The position numbers and the translations under genes are program-made. Positions 46,094-57,556 of a stretch of 64,000 nt of DNA are shown piece after piece. The stretch is from Scalesia atractyloides. Taxonomy: Eukaryota; Streptophyta; Magnoliopsida; Asterales; Asteraceae. The notes beneath the pieces were generated by a model. The model was not told the origin of the DNA and made no database searches. It was given only the letters and a program-made list of their open reading frames with translations. The DNA lies in contig CAMTDV010000013.1 of the NCBI GenBank assembly GCA_947069175.1, positions 27,097,857 to 27,161,856 on the forward strand, read 5' to 3'. The stretch's first letter is position 1; the number at the start of each line of letters is the position of its first letter.

Positions 46094-48539
46094 TTCTTTA
46101 TTTGTTTTTAATTTAATAAGTTTTATGTTTATATTTTATTTATTATTATTATTTTATTATTTTACTATTATTTATTTTATCAACATCACGATATCTAATA
46201 AACGACTAACATAAGTTCGAAACAAAAGATCATAACATATACTCGATTACAAAACGGAACGGGTTTTATAACCCGTTTTTCGTCAGATGATACACAAGCA
46301 CACCACAACCCACAGCTGTACCACATCTGGCAAGCACATTATGAATTAAAGCGCTACAAAACGTCTAGTTTCCTAAGTAGCTCTCCACTCAACAAGTCAA
46401 GTGCTGTATGGGAAACTTTTCCACGTAGATGGTCAAACAGCGGGTTTCTATGGTGGTTCATTCTTTTTTCGATGCTTTCTCGAAAACTCGTCCTTATTTC
46501 ACCATTGTTTCAACTATATCCTGAACACAACCAACTATACGGTCCAGCGAGCTCCTATCTTTGATGTATTTCTTTAAATTGGACGTGTTGACTCTCAACT
46601 TTGTTTGTGGAACTCTGACCGAAGTTATGACTCTGATCAGTCCATGCAAAAACAAACATTTCCTTATAATCTTTCAGCCAGTTATCATACACGTACTTAA
46701 AGACCCCTAAAAAGTAATAATAATTTATTAAATGTACATAGGTGAGTCATATGTTATTAAAAAACTTACTTGAACGTTTGCACTCCAGAAGTCGCTTTTG
46801 CAGGTTGCGCAAGTAGTACTCGTATATGGGTATTGATGGAGACTCACACAAAGTCCCCCAGAATGACAAAAATTTTTGCCAGTCTTCTGCTGTGAAGACG
46901 CTCTTGCAGTGCTTACAAATATTCTGTTGATGTGAAACCTACAAAGATATCGAGAGACATTTGGAAATACTTTAGCACACGCGTTCACTAGGGTCAGGTC
47001 TCTATCCGTTACAATCACACATGGCTCCACATATTCATTCAACATTGACTTGATCCTCTCAAGCACCCATACAAAGTTATCACTACGTTCTTTACAGATA
47101 ATTGCATGTGCGATACAAAACGAATAGCTGGTAGGCGTCTATACCAACAATCTGGACAAATGGCATGTTGTATACGTTTGTTTTGTACGTGGAATCCATC
47201 AGCAAAACGTGCGGGAATGCACGCTACATGTTACTTGAGTAGGGATGAACAAAGAATATCTTTTTTACGACCTCTATTCCGGTTCCTCCCGTGTGTCGTA
47301 AATAAATTTGTTTTTAATCAGGATGTTTTTAGTGACTACATGGGAGTCATTCCTTCTCTTTGTTCGGTCCTAATCTTATAAATTGCGTTTTGTACGTTTT
47401 TCTTAACATGGAACCTGTCAGGGGTCCTGTTTCCTTATCGTTTGAAAAATCTTGCGTGACTCCATGTTTGAGCTAGCAGCTGCTCGATCAGTCTGTATTT
47501 GTCAGTAGTTAACCTTCGCACAAACGTGTGGGCCGACAGGTCCTCACAAAGTTCCTGGTTATGTTCAGTCTTTCCCCTTTTATCCCCCAGGTTTCATAGG
47601 GATGGTCTCGCACCGCCACCAGGTAGAACGGGCAACCGGTTTTTTTGCTTCCGGCTTTTTTAACCGTTGTTGTAGTATGGTGCTCACTACCACGATGACA
47701 TTCAAGCCAACCCTCTCAGTCCTTCCCCCAATTTTTTGATCATCGGATCACAATAACGAAACCATCCACGTTTGCCGTTTCCTATGCCTAGTTCTTTAGT
47801 TCATCTAAAGAGTTGAAAGCCTGTAACATGATATTGTTAGGTTATATTTTATATTTATTAATCTATCTAACATAACTAAGTAAATTTGATATCATCTTTG
47901 TGAGTTACGGATTGCCTGGGCTGTGGGGTGCCTCACCACCATATCCTACACCGTCCTGATAGTTTTGTTGAACATACAAAGATTGTGATGCATTGTAACT
48001 TTCGTAAGGATTGATCGGGAAAATGAATTGCTGATCAGTATCCATCCGGATAGTGTTGTTCCACGTAAGAATATTCACACTCGTATCCATAATCCGGATA
48101 CCCTTGTTGTGCCGGATAACATGGTTCATCCACATGGTATGAGTCATCTACAGGGGTTTGTTTCATCAACAGGAGGATGCGTGTTCAAATCTAAAAATGG
48201 TCTGTTTTGATTTCTTGAACACTAGACACAACCTCCTCTTGATCGTTAAAATCGGGAACGCCAGTCTCCCACTAAAACGGAATCATCATTAGTAAATAAT
48301 TAAAACAACAAGTAATTTAAGCTAATAACTGTTAGTGAAACAATTTCGGGCACCCAAGACTCGCCAGGTAACGGCTCAAAGAAATAGTTGTTGTCCAAGT
48401 ATGATGACATTTCAACAGCTTTAATGATATCAAATAGAAGGCAAAGAAGAAGCAAAGAACTTCGAAGTCTTTTTTTTGTGTTGAAGAATGCTCTGATGTC
48501 CCTATTTCAACTATTTGTGTTTCAATATATATGCATCGT

Positions 48540-48825
48540 ACAGCTATAGACGCCTTGTATTTCTTTACCTACTTTACTCACATGCAGACCAACCAAAGTC
48601 AAATTGTCTGCCAGACGCCCCGTCTAGACCTAGACGCCCAATCTTTAGTGGGCCGTATATTGACCTCGTCTAGGCCTAGACATGTCGTCTAATGTGACTG
48701 ATTTGACATGGTACGAGGTTAGAAATGTGGTCGGAGACAAAAACCCTATACGACCCGTCTAGCACTAGACGAGGCATCTCAAATGCCCTAGACGACCTGT
48801 CTAGACCTAGACGAGACGTCTATGA
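48540..48825. repeat. Terminal cluster of CGTCTAGNNCTAGACG near-palindromes
   Basis: Four 16-mers: CGTCTAGACCTAGACG at 48621-48636, a GG-centred variant at 48667-48682, CGTCTAGCACTAGACG at 48756-48771 and TGTCTAGACCTAGACG at 48798-48813, plus single half-sites. Located upstream of the transposase start and at the presumed right end of the MULE, where transposase-binding sites are expected. Confidence 0.85.
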
Positions 48826-51599
48826 AGGGTGTAGAAATAGACATTTGAGTTTGGGAATATGTACACCCTTACCAATTCAGTTTCCAGTATCAGTCATCAT
48901 CGTCTACATTTGAAACAACCCTTCACTACTTTATTTTTGTAACCGTCACTTATATGAACATATGTTATGGATTACAAATCTCTTGCTATCTGTCACTTTA
49001 ACATCTTTCCCACCCTCCATTCTTTCTATATTTTTGTCATGTCCGTTGCCACCCCAAACCTTTGGGTGCTTGTTGCACAACAACCGTAACCGTACTACTG
49101 CCATGCTTTTACGCCGTGACCACCACCACATGCGGATCGAGATGATGCATTTCTGATCAGGTTCGATTCGCGACATAAGTCATGGCCGCAGTGCCATCGC
49201 CTACCGCCACGAACCAGAATTTCTTTTTCACTGCCGCATCGACTTGCTCGCAACTAACGGAGTCGGTCATCTGATTATTTTGATTGTTTAACAAGGCTAA
49301 ACCATAACTATCTAAGTTCCTAACTATGTAAATCTAATATATTCTCTTTGTGGCTAAGCCACGCACACTTGGCCAAATTCCCAATATATCACTGTCAAGA
49401 AACTAAGTTCAGAAACTAGAATAAGAAACTAGAATAATATGGTTAAATGGTTGGGTTTGCATATGTGTATATATACACCTATAGAATAGGTTGGTTTAAA
49501 ATAAATATAATAATAATAACATAGCTAACATGATTGATTATTTTTAGCATGTTTTGAGTAGGCCGAAGCCAAATTTAAAACTTTTATAGCTGATATATAG
49601 TACTGAATTTGTTATCAAATAATATTTAAGATTAGGATAATATCAAATAATGTGTTAAGGGCCTAATTATTAAATAGTATTTTGAAACGTCTCCGCCTTC
49701 GTTGCCAAAAACCAATGAGTCAATGAATCAGATAACCAACTTACTGTTCCGTAAATTAAATTCGATAATAATGGAAATGTTGGCTTCCGTACTTTTTGAG
49801 GACGACTCAAATAGTATTTTTGCTTGCTTGTCAAAATAAAGATAATTCTTTGGAATTCTCCCGGCTACATCTACAATGGTTTGTGTTTTATTTGCCAGCT
49901 AAAGTGATAATCTCATCCTTTTCCCCCTTTTCAATTTTACAATTTTTGAGGTGCATTATGTTATACTTTTTTATTTACTTAACATGCTATGATCAAGTGT
50001 TATTATGTAAACGTCTTATGTATATTCTATTATTCTATACGCTATCTAATGTCAAGTTTATTGCATGCTATTGTGTCTAGTGGATCTACGGTTGACTAGG
50101 TTCCCCACGGCTATGGGTTGTAGCCTAGTATCGACAACAATATTAGACTCCCTTTTCGGGGCTTAGACTAATACACACTATTGTCGTGAGTCTTATATTT
50201 AGTTGTTTTGTGTGGTTAATTGATTGGGTATTCGTGTTTTGTATATTTGGATATATGGATATGTTATTGGTATGAGACTATTTTCATACTAATCTTGAGG
50301 TGTATGTTAAAAAATATTTTTTTTAAATAAATATAGAACTGTCTTCTATAAATGAGAAAATTGGTCAAAATATTTTTTTCTAACGTGGTGAGGTTTTTCA
50401 GTCGATAAACATGATAGACTGCATGTACTTAGAATTAAATTGAAATTATGATATGTTTTTTACAATGTATGAACAATTTTGATCATTATATGTTATGTGA
50501 CAATTTAAATGGACATACTTTAAATATCATAACAATGATTAGTTGTCAAGAGCTATGCGCAATCAGTCAGTTCCGTATCAATCCGCTATGAGTCAGAGTA
50601 TGACATAAGCCTTATTGGGCACATTTATACACAATAAAAGATTTTATTAATACTCAAAACTTAGGCATTACAAAGTTACAATACTTTATAAGTATAAAAT
50701 AGCTACAATTCTAGGATGGCCTAGCTCCATCGTCAGTCTAGAGACGCCCCGTCCTTTTAACATCTACACTCACCTAAAACACGTACACTATTAAAACTGT
50801 CAGCTTTCGTAGGTAAGTACATAGTTTAATAAAACCTTGCGACGCTTTATCAAGAATGATAAACATAAAATTTCCACCATTAATAAAACCAAACCCTGCA
50901 AGTAGACATGTCATGACAACACCAATTACACATCAATAAACAGCTTGTTGTAAATGACAATTAACACTTCGCCCCTTTTATTAACGTTATTTTTCTTTCA
51001 AATAAATCTTTATAGAATTAGAGTTAACAATAACAATGAATATACTACTTTCCTAAACCTTTGTGTTGACTATCTATGTAAAGGGGGCAATTGTGCTTGA
51101 CCATTCTCCATTTAGGCCTACTTCTGCCTCACACAGTGGACAAAGAAGCATATATATATTCGGTTCTTTTCTGTCGATCGATCCATCAATCGTCAGCCTC
51201 GCACGCTCAAAAACGTGATTTTTGGCAGATTTTTCTACCCACGGTGAGCCCGTTCTTATTCTCTTATATTTTTGTTTATTTTTATCTCTTTTATTTTCAT
51301 ATTCTAGTAAATTTAGAAATAAATTTACATCGAAATAGATGGTAAAAAGGTAACAAGTTGCACCGCTACCTCTTTTTGAATAACAAAACTAAGTGTTTTA
51401 AAAACTACGTCCATAAATCTCGGGGTCATAAGATTACTATGCATGACCTTTGAACTCGATTAACTAGGTCACAACCTCTGACGCCAGGAAACCAAAGTAT
51501 CAAAGCAAATGGACAAACACATGCTGGTTGTCAAGGCACGTTTTCTCGTGTTTGGTCACTTTATCCGAAGCAGCCTAACCCACCATGAAAGTATTACCC
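48826..51599. other. AT-rich intergenic DNA, no gene recognised
   Basis: Short ORFs on both strands show no family resemblance. A mirror-like pair around gactccc...gactaatacacactattgtcg lies near 50100-50190. No RNA gene or repeat end identified. Confidence 0.5.
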
Positions 51600-53710
51600 C
51601 TTAAGCCAACAAGCGGGGAAACCCCTATTAGATCCACACATGCATGTTTTCCTCCTTCCCAATCAAATACCAAAATGTCGGCTGGTGTAAGGGTAGATCT
51701 CCCTTACATGGGTCAATTAAGAAATTAACTAGTGCTTCTTTCTTAGCAGAAATACCAGCGCGCCTGAATATTTCAAAAAGAACATCCCTAACCAAATTAC
51801 GTCGGTACTTGAACCCCGGAAGCTCTCTACAATGAACTACATGATCCCAAAAGAATCTAAACACGCCTTAGGACAAAAAAGGCATATCTCATCAACTAGA
51901 AAGAAAGGAATTATGAGGCGATACTTAAGGATAGTACGGCACTCCGCCAGCGACATATGCTAGCCTAACCCATCGATAGGTATAGCAAGAAGAAAATCTT
52001 GTGCATGTAGTGCTCGTAGACACTCAAAACGGTTTTTGTCTAATGGTCAAGTCAAATTGTACTTCAATGTCGTGGACAATTATTCTAAAAAGTGCACTCA
52101 CAAATGCGTGTTAGGCTTTAGGGGGCTGTGTCCTTTTTAGTGAAACCGCTTAATCGAAGTTTGGAATCGTATCACAAAGATAAGCAAAAGCACAAACATA
52201 ATCAGTAATCCATATCACATATGCCACCGTCTCATAAGATGTGATCCTATAGCACCCAAGAGTGGGCCCTCGAGGCCACAAAAGCATAGGATGAAGCCTC
52301 TACAGCCAAATAAAGCCCCAAACCTAATAGGTAAGGAAGCAAGTCACCACTGGAAGTCTCCAAAGAAAGGACCACCACAAACCACCCAATTCCTTGATCG
52401 CCTTACGCAAGCCTTTGTCAAAAAAGAACGCTCCATCTTCCATGTGGACAGGTTCGCATGTCCTCAAGCCAAAGAAAAGTTTGGCAATGCCCATACAGGA
52501 TCGAAACAAGAGTAGTTCACTCTACGGGTCACCTAGTTTGCGTAGAAAACGCATCATATCCCCCCCTCCAAGAAGCTTCACCCCCACTAATGGTCTCCCG
52601 ATGTCCTTAGGAAATAACCCCTCACGAAACTTGCTACCATCACAAGAATGCAAAATAGCTCAGTTTTCTTAATATTAAGTTCAAGACCCAATGTTGGACC
52701 ATCACCTTAATGATGTCCAAGACTCTAGCAACCTCTTCGGAACCTCCATTAACAGTCCTATCGTCAAGATACCAAGCATGAAGAAAAAGCATGCATTTGT
52801 CTCTAATTTGATGCACAGTGGGGTGCAAAATAAGAGCGAAAAGAAGCGGTCCCAATGGATCCGTTGTTGAACCCCAGTGGTAGACCAAATGTGTCCATCT
52901 CCAAGATACAATCTTGCTGGTTGCTCGTATATTAATTCTACCCACAAAAAAATAGAAGGGCACCTCATCTTGACCTCACGAAGTAAGGCTGATCTATCCA
53001 CCTGATTAAAAGCATTAGAAAAATCTATAGTAAGCATTGAAAGGGACCAATTAATGTGACGTTCATTTAAAACCTAGTTAACGCTATGTAAAATGGCCTC
53101 AGTGCTACTCGACACACCGACCCCAAACTCAAAATCATTAAGGTACTTGGTCATTTCTTTATCAACATCCTTCATAGCAACCTTGGAAACCAAACGCCTC
53201 CATATAGTACCCACTACAATATGTCTAATCCCATTGTCGGGTTTTAAGAGCGGTGTAAGGAGCAGACGTAACAAACTCTTCCAAAGTCGATGGGCATTTC
53301 CCCCAACCATAAGTTTAGTACTGCAGTGATAGCGCATAAGAGATCAGTGGCAATAGCAGACCCCTCTCCATATAAGAATCCAAAATGTGTTGTGCCCTCA
53401 AGCCATCACTCCCACACGAGGTCCCTATAGGAAACGATTTAATGCAATTAAGGACACTATCCACCTCTGCTACAAGGGGAGGCTCAAAATACATAGTACC
53501 TAGCATAGATGGAGGTTCTCTGTACGGGTGTTTAGCCTCTAAAGCTTGCATGGTATTATCATTGTACGTAGCAACACCAGATGAACATAACACCTTCACT
53601 ACAACTGTAAAGTGGCCATCAGCAAACCTTCTGAAGACATTGCCTAACATTGGTATTACTAACAGTACTCTACTCAGGATTATCAACATCTCCTTGACCT
53701 AGAGACCCCA
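51600..53710 (-). pseudogene. Non-LTR-type reverse transcriptase gene, decayed
   Basis: From 53710: FRRFADGHFTVVVKVLCSSG, SFPIGTSCGSDGLRAQHILD (RT block 1-2), IRHIVVGTIWRRLVSKVAMK, FEFGVGVSSSTEAILHSVN, LTIDFSNAFNQVDRSALLRE (the A motif with D), GVQQ then (after a frame change) DPLGPLLFALILHP, and HAWYLDDRTVNGG (the catalytic YLDD). C-terminal half: HKLFFGLRTCEP-like code at 52515-52330 and HCRELPGFKYRRNLVRDVLF, EIFRRAGISAKKEALVNFLI at 51840-51700. This is the plant RT-domain family usually annotated as RNA-directed DNA polymerase or reverse transcriptase domain protein; no endonuclease or poly-A tail is seen. Several frameshifts and stops (e.g. near 52860, 52330, 51900) make it a pseudogene. 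Confidence 0.82.
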
Positions 53711-55809
53711 AAGCAGGACTACCAAATATATTCTTATTTTATTTTATCTACCTTAGAAAACCAATTCAAATAGTGTGTCCTGTTCAGCCACCGTCTATTA
53801 TTTTACATCAATTTACTTTCATTACTTTAGCCCAAAATTTAATTTCTTGTTATAGTTAATTACTAGCCCAGATTGTTCTTCAATCAACAATCAAGTTTAC
53901 TTCATATAAACAAAAAAATAGATGTCACATGACACATATACACATATATCATGGAAGCCTACCTGAACTATAGTTATTAAAGGCGTTACACGTACCAAAG
54001 GCACAAAAAAGCGTGGGCCTAAGAAAAAAAAGCGCACACCATCCTGATGACCAATTATAATGGAAAAGGGAAGAGTATGAAAAACAAAAACAAGAACTAT
54101 GTTGGAGCACTCCCAAGGGGATAGGCAATGCTACTACATTTCTGTTGATGGTTCTCAAGTCACAGGTTAATCAGGTGAGCATTAGTACTAGGTCCTCATA
54201 TTCAGTTTGGACCTCCACAACATCCTTTCGGTTACACTATTAGCCTAAACGAGGGTTACTTTACTACACCATAAGTTAACCAAAAACACACGACCTACTA
54301 TCACCACCTTATGGTGATCAGGGCCTTATAGTGGCCACCCGCCACCATCGACCTCTACTACTTCTTCACCATCTCTTGGTTACACACCATATGGTGGCTT
54401 TGCTTCTAGTTAGCAACACGTCTACAGTGGTGAATAGCCACACCACATCAACTTGTCTTCTGTTTTCAGCTCCATGTTTGTTTAGTCGCCTGATCAGGAC
54501 AACAACTACTATATGGACACTAGGGCAAGTACTCACGTATGCCATTAATTAATTGAGAAAATGTTAGGATAGACCCTGTGGTTTGGTGAAATTTCACCTA
54601 TAGTCCCTAACTTTGTAAAATTACACTCTCGCTCCCTAGTGTTTGTCCATTCGTTTCTCCATAAGTCCCTAACGTCAATAGGGCTAGTTTTTGGTATTAA
54701 GTGGGGATGAAATGACTAAAATGCCTTTACTATTAAAATAAAAAAAAACTAAAAGATAAACTCAAGTACGCCCCACAATTAAGAAAAGCCTTGTGGGGCC
54801 CACCCTCACCTCTCCATAAAACACCACCATATCACCACCCGCATCCAACCACCATACTAAACACCACAACCACCGCCTTCAGTCATCCCCCATTCTAACC
54901 TACTCACGACCAACAAACACTTGACTATCCAGGTTTTTACCTGTTATTAAATATTTAGCACGTTAAAAAAGCGATTTTTACATTATCACAATAGTGATCT
55001 AAAAAACTGAATAAAACCGATTTGATGGGTATGCATTAAATAGGACCTAGGGTGATGTTCACTGCATTTGATCCATTTTGATAAATTTTTATTTGACTAG
55101 TTTGATGTTCAACATCTTTATAACCATCAGCCATTCCTATATTTATCATTATTTGTATCCGTTCAAATAATTTACGCGGATATAGGTCTGGAAACCAACT
55201 ACTTTCAGGCGAGTTTAGTGGAGTTGCAAGTATTAAAACACTCACCACCCTTAAACACAACAATTTGGACTTCACTCGACTTTTGACGTGCAGATCTGTT
55301 ACCTTTCGGACCGATAACCACCTAATTCAGGGGAGGGGGTCGTTGATTTGCAATACTAGCTGTTCTTCATTACTTTCAATTAGACCTACATGAGTATCAA
55401 GCGTCAATGTTTCACCCAAAACAGGTAACAGGTGTGACACCCCTAAAACATCACAGCAGAAATACAAACATAGTGGTGACGGAGTTGGTACCTATAATTA
55501 TCTTTGTGGACGATGTAATTTTTAATTTTGGACATATAACCTAATTTAAAACATAACGTTTAAAGTTTTAAACGTAAACACAACATAATTTAGTTGTTTG
55601 ATCCTATGGATCTTAATACAGAAGGTCCAAATAGTTTTAAAACTTGTCTAAACATTATTTAATCGAAATTGCATCAACAACCAATGACAAGCCAAAATTC
55701 CAAAGCCAAACTCATGTACCTGAAGAACACGTAAAAATCAAGTGTCAACACTAACAGGTATAACATAATGAGGATCACCAATAAAATCGTTCAACTTGCA
55801 AGAATCTTA

Positions 55810-55844
<35 letters not shown>

Positions 55845-56031
55845 ATATCCGTTATCACACCCGTTTATGTACAATATATCTACAATTTGCGCTTTGTAAC
55901 ATATATACATAAACGTTAATATTTCATCAAATATCATAGTGCACGTATTCCGCCAACTTATATATTTTATCATTTTTAAAGCATTTTATGGATGCAATAA
56001 CTTCACAAGGTAACATATTTATCATTTTCAT
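53711..56031. other. Intergenic DNA with unassigned repeats
   Basis: No gene recognised. 54560-54770 (accctgtggtttggtgaaa ... gtccctaac ... ccctaacgtc) has the look of a dispersed plant repeat end, but I cannot place its other boundary. At 55432 a TGTGACACCCC start resembles a gypsy LTR end. (AT)n at 55810-55845. Confidence 0.45.
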
Positions 56032-56212
56032 TGTAACATTTATAAAAATCGGTTCTCCAAAACCCGCTCCGTTTTGTAATCAAGTACCAAGTTATGAAAG
56101 TGCATTAATTATTTATGGTTATTTTGAGTTAAAACGATACATAATTAATAAATAAACTAAACTATAAAAATTATATTTGATAAAAAGTTAAAATAAATAA
56201 AAAACATTTGAA

Positions 56213-56292
56213 GCTGCCGGGACTCGAACCCGGGTCAGCTGAGTCACTCAATGACTTAACATCCTTTTCCTAAACCACTCCGCCACAATGTG
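56213..56292 (-). other. tRNA-like cassette, class II (Ser/Leu) type, antisense
   Basis: Minus strand gtggcggagtggtttagg ... gacccgggttcgagtcccggcagc. A box TGGCGGAGTGGT (reverse of 56274-56285) and B box GGTTCGAGTCC (reverse of 56220-56230) both match the Pol III consensus. The 43-base gap and T stem (cccgg/ccggg) fit a tRNA with a long variable arm. The corresponding cassette in the sister element is a different, class I-like sequence. The acceptor stem does not pair well, so it is not called as a functional tRNA. Confidence 0.8.
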
Positions 56293-57140
56293 ATTTCTGT
56301 TAACTTTAGGAAAGCAAATGAAACTTATACACAAACTCAGTTTAATCGATATTACCATCTGAAAACCGGTAATCGGTAAACCAATCGTCAAATCGATTGT
56401 TTACCTCACAATTTCAGTTATAACCGATGTGCGACGGTTTCTAATTAAGTCAGAATTGATTGATCATTCAGCCTTATCATTTCGGCTTTTGAAACCGAAA
56501 ATTTCATCAAGTTCTGATTAAATTCGAGCTCCAGATCATTTACACGATTCAGAACTATCACAACAATACTCAATTTCATTTTCGTCGCAATTCTGAACCA
56601 TAAGATTTTCTGAATCAGTTCGCCGGAAAATTTCAGCAAGTCACCGGAAAACCGGGACTCACATTCTCACGGTAATTCCTCCGACTCTCTCAGTTTAAAA
56701 CATGTGATTAGTCAGTCTCTAACACAACTCTATCATCAGAATCGATCCTAGCCAACGTTCATCGGAAATCTTATCTTCGCCGGAAAGTTTCTGAGACTGC
56801 CGGAATCCCACTGTGAACTGGTAAGATATCCTACACTTCTTTTAAACCTTGTTTAGGTGACTCAACTTTATGAATAATCGATCAACGCTGTTAATTGGTT
56901 CAACAGTCGGAGTTCATTTCCAGTACCGACGAACCTCCGCTGGAATTCAGTGAATAACATCTATCGGTATATTCTGTTCCTTAAACTTTCTCCATTCTTT
57001 ACTTTTGAGTTACTGTTGATATCGGAGAACTTTGTAAATCACAAATCAATCATAATCAGTCGAGTTATGTTGCCTGTGTAATCGGTGAAGAAGATGAAGT
57101 TATAACAGAATATAAGAGTAATTAAAATCCGGATTATAAA

Positions 57141-57556
57141 CGGGTTAGACACACAGTCCAGCGGTGGACTGTGTGCAAATTTCACATACACGTCCCGAGT
57201 TCGATCCTTGCTACGCGCACGCCTTGTGTAATAACATGCCTTTTTTAATCATGAACTAAACCGGGTTAAAACAGGTAGTTGTTAAGTATAATAAAAACCA
57301 AGAATATAACCGGGTTAGACACACAGTCCAGCGGTGGACTGTGTGCAACATTAACTTCACGTTGCGCGTTCGAATCTTGTCACGAGCACCGGTTCAATTG
57401 AATTAAAACGTTTTTGTAAATAAAGGAATTTTCGGTTAGTTCAAATAAGTATATAAATAATTAAAATCGAGTTTATAACGGGTTAGTCACGTAGCTCAGT
57501 TGGTAGAGCTACGTGCACGTGAACGGAAGGTCGCCGGTTCGAATCCCACCCGGCGC
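57141..57556 (+). other. Tandem array of three tRNA-like cassettes
   Basis: Cassettes at 57141-57222, 57311-57395 and 57480-57556, each opening CGGGTTAG(A/T)CAC, period about 170 bp. The third has a perfect A box TAGCTCAGTTGG (57492-57503) and a perfect B box GGTTCGAATCC (57536-57546), 32 bases apart, and a T6 run about 50 bases on, a possible Pol III stop. The first two have the A-box region replaced by a 10-bp hairpin (acacagtcca/tggactgtgt, loop gcgg). Same orientation relative to the element as the array at 37285-37880. Confidence 0.82.

Larger units (their letters stand above)
36271..46294 (-). mobile_element. Tekay/Del-type chromovirus with tRNA-like cassettes in its LTRs
   Basis: Direct LTRs 36271-38731 (2461 bp) and 44324-46294 (1971 bp), perfect duplication CAAGC at 36266-36270 and 46295-46299. 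Minus-strand PBS TGGTATCAGAGC at about 44309-44320, three bases from the LTR; PPT aaaagtaggggatac next to 38731. The 490-bp LTR size difference is the loss of about three tRNA-like cassettes from the right copy. Interior is gag-pol. The element sits in the transposase gene of the MULE. The Tekay/Del label rests on the C-terminal chromodomain form and on the RT and IN motifs. Confidence 0.94.
44324..46294 (-). repeat. 5' LTR of the split-in chromovirus, short form
   Basis: Collinear with 36271-38731 except for a deletion at about 45231 that removes the first two cassettes and half of the third, leaving the rest. Confidence 0.94.
35687..48410 (-). pseudogene. FAR1/MULE-type transposase, split by the chromovirus
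   Basis: Two blocks: 48410-46295 and 36270-35687. N-terminus MSSYLDNNYFFEPLPGESWV; a 70-bp intron (48341-48272) keeps the frame (EI/WETGVPDFNDQ). The MULE transposase core follows: RAFPHVLLMDSTYKTNVYNM with the first catalytic Asp (near 47190), then VIVTDRDLTLVNACAKVFPN and RYLCRFHI with the second (near 47000). A 63-bp intron (46769-46707) leads to GVFKYVYDNWLKDYKEMFVF. The gypsy inserted in the SWIM-type zinc motif, where CGLPCAC reads on into RLEKFVREGN at 36270. The C-terminus (VLIPTKSTKKPPVIQQNTRG, MVPKKYIDAPRYCSYI) ends at 35687. FAR1-like MULE proteins cut and paste Mutator-like DNA. Frameshifts occur, some at homopolymers (46922-46923). Confidence 0.82.
32838..48825 (-). mobile_element. 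Probable two-gene Mutator-like transposon, split by a chromovirus
   Basis: The left edge (agacgtttcgtctagatcta, from 32838) and the reverse complement of the right edge (agacgtctcgtctaggtcta, to 48825) match at about 18 of 20 positions and lie in flanks that share GGTGT. Inside, after removing the 10,024-bp gypsy at 36271-46294, are about 6 kb with two minus-strand intron-containing genes, one of them a MULE-domain transposase. Clusters of CGTCTAG-type near-palindromes lie at 32838-32957, 35130-35570 and 48540-48825. The outer left boundary is uncertain: the transposon might end instead in the cluster at 35130-35570, leaving the second gene outside. Confidence 0.5.

Noticed and set aside
54560..54770. 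Complete DNA transposon or MITE
   Set aside because: One end looks repeat-like, but no matching inverted end or target duplication could be found.
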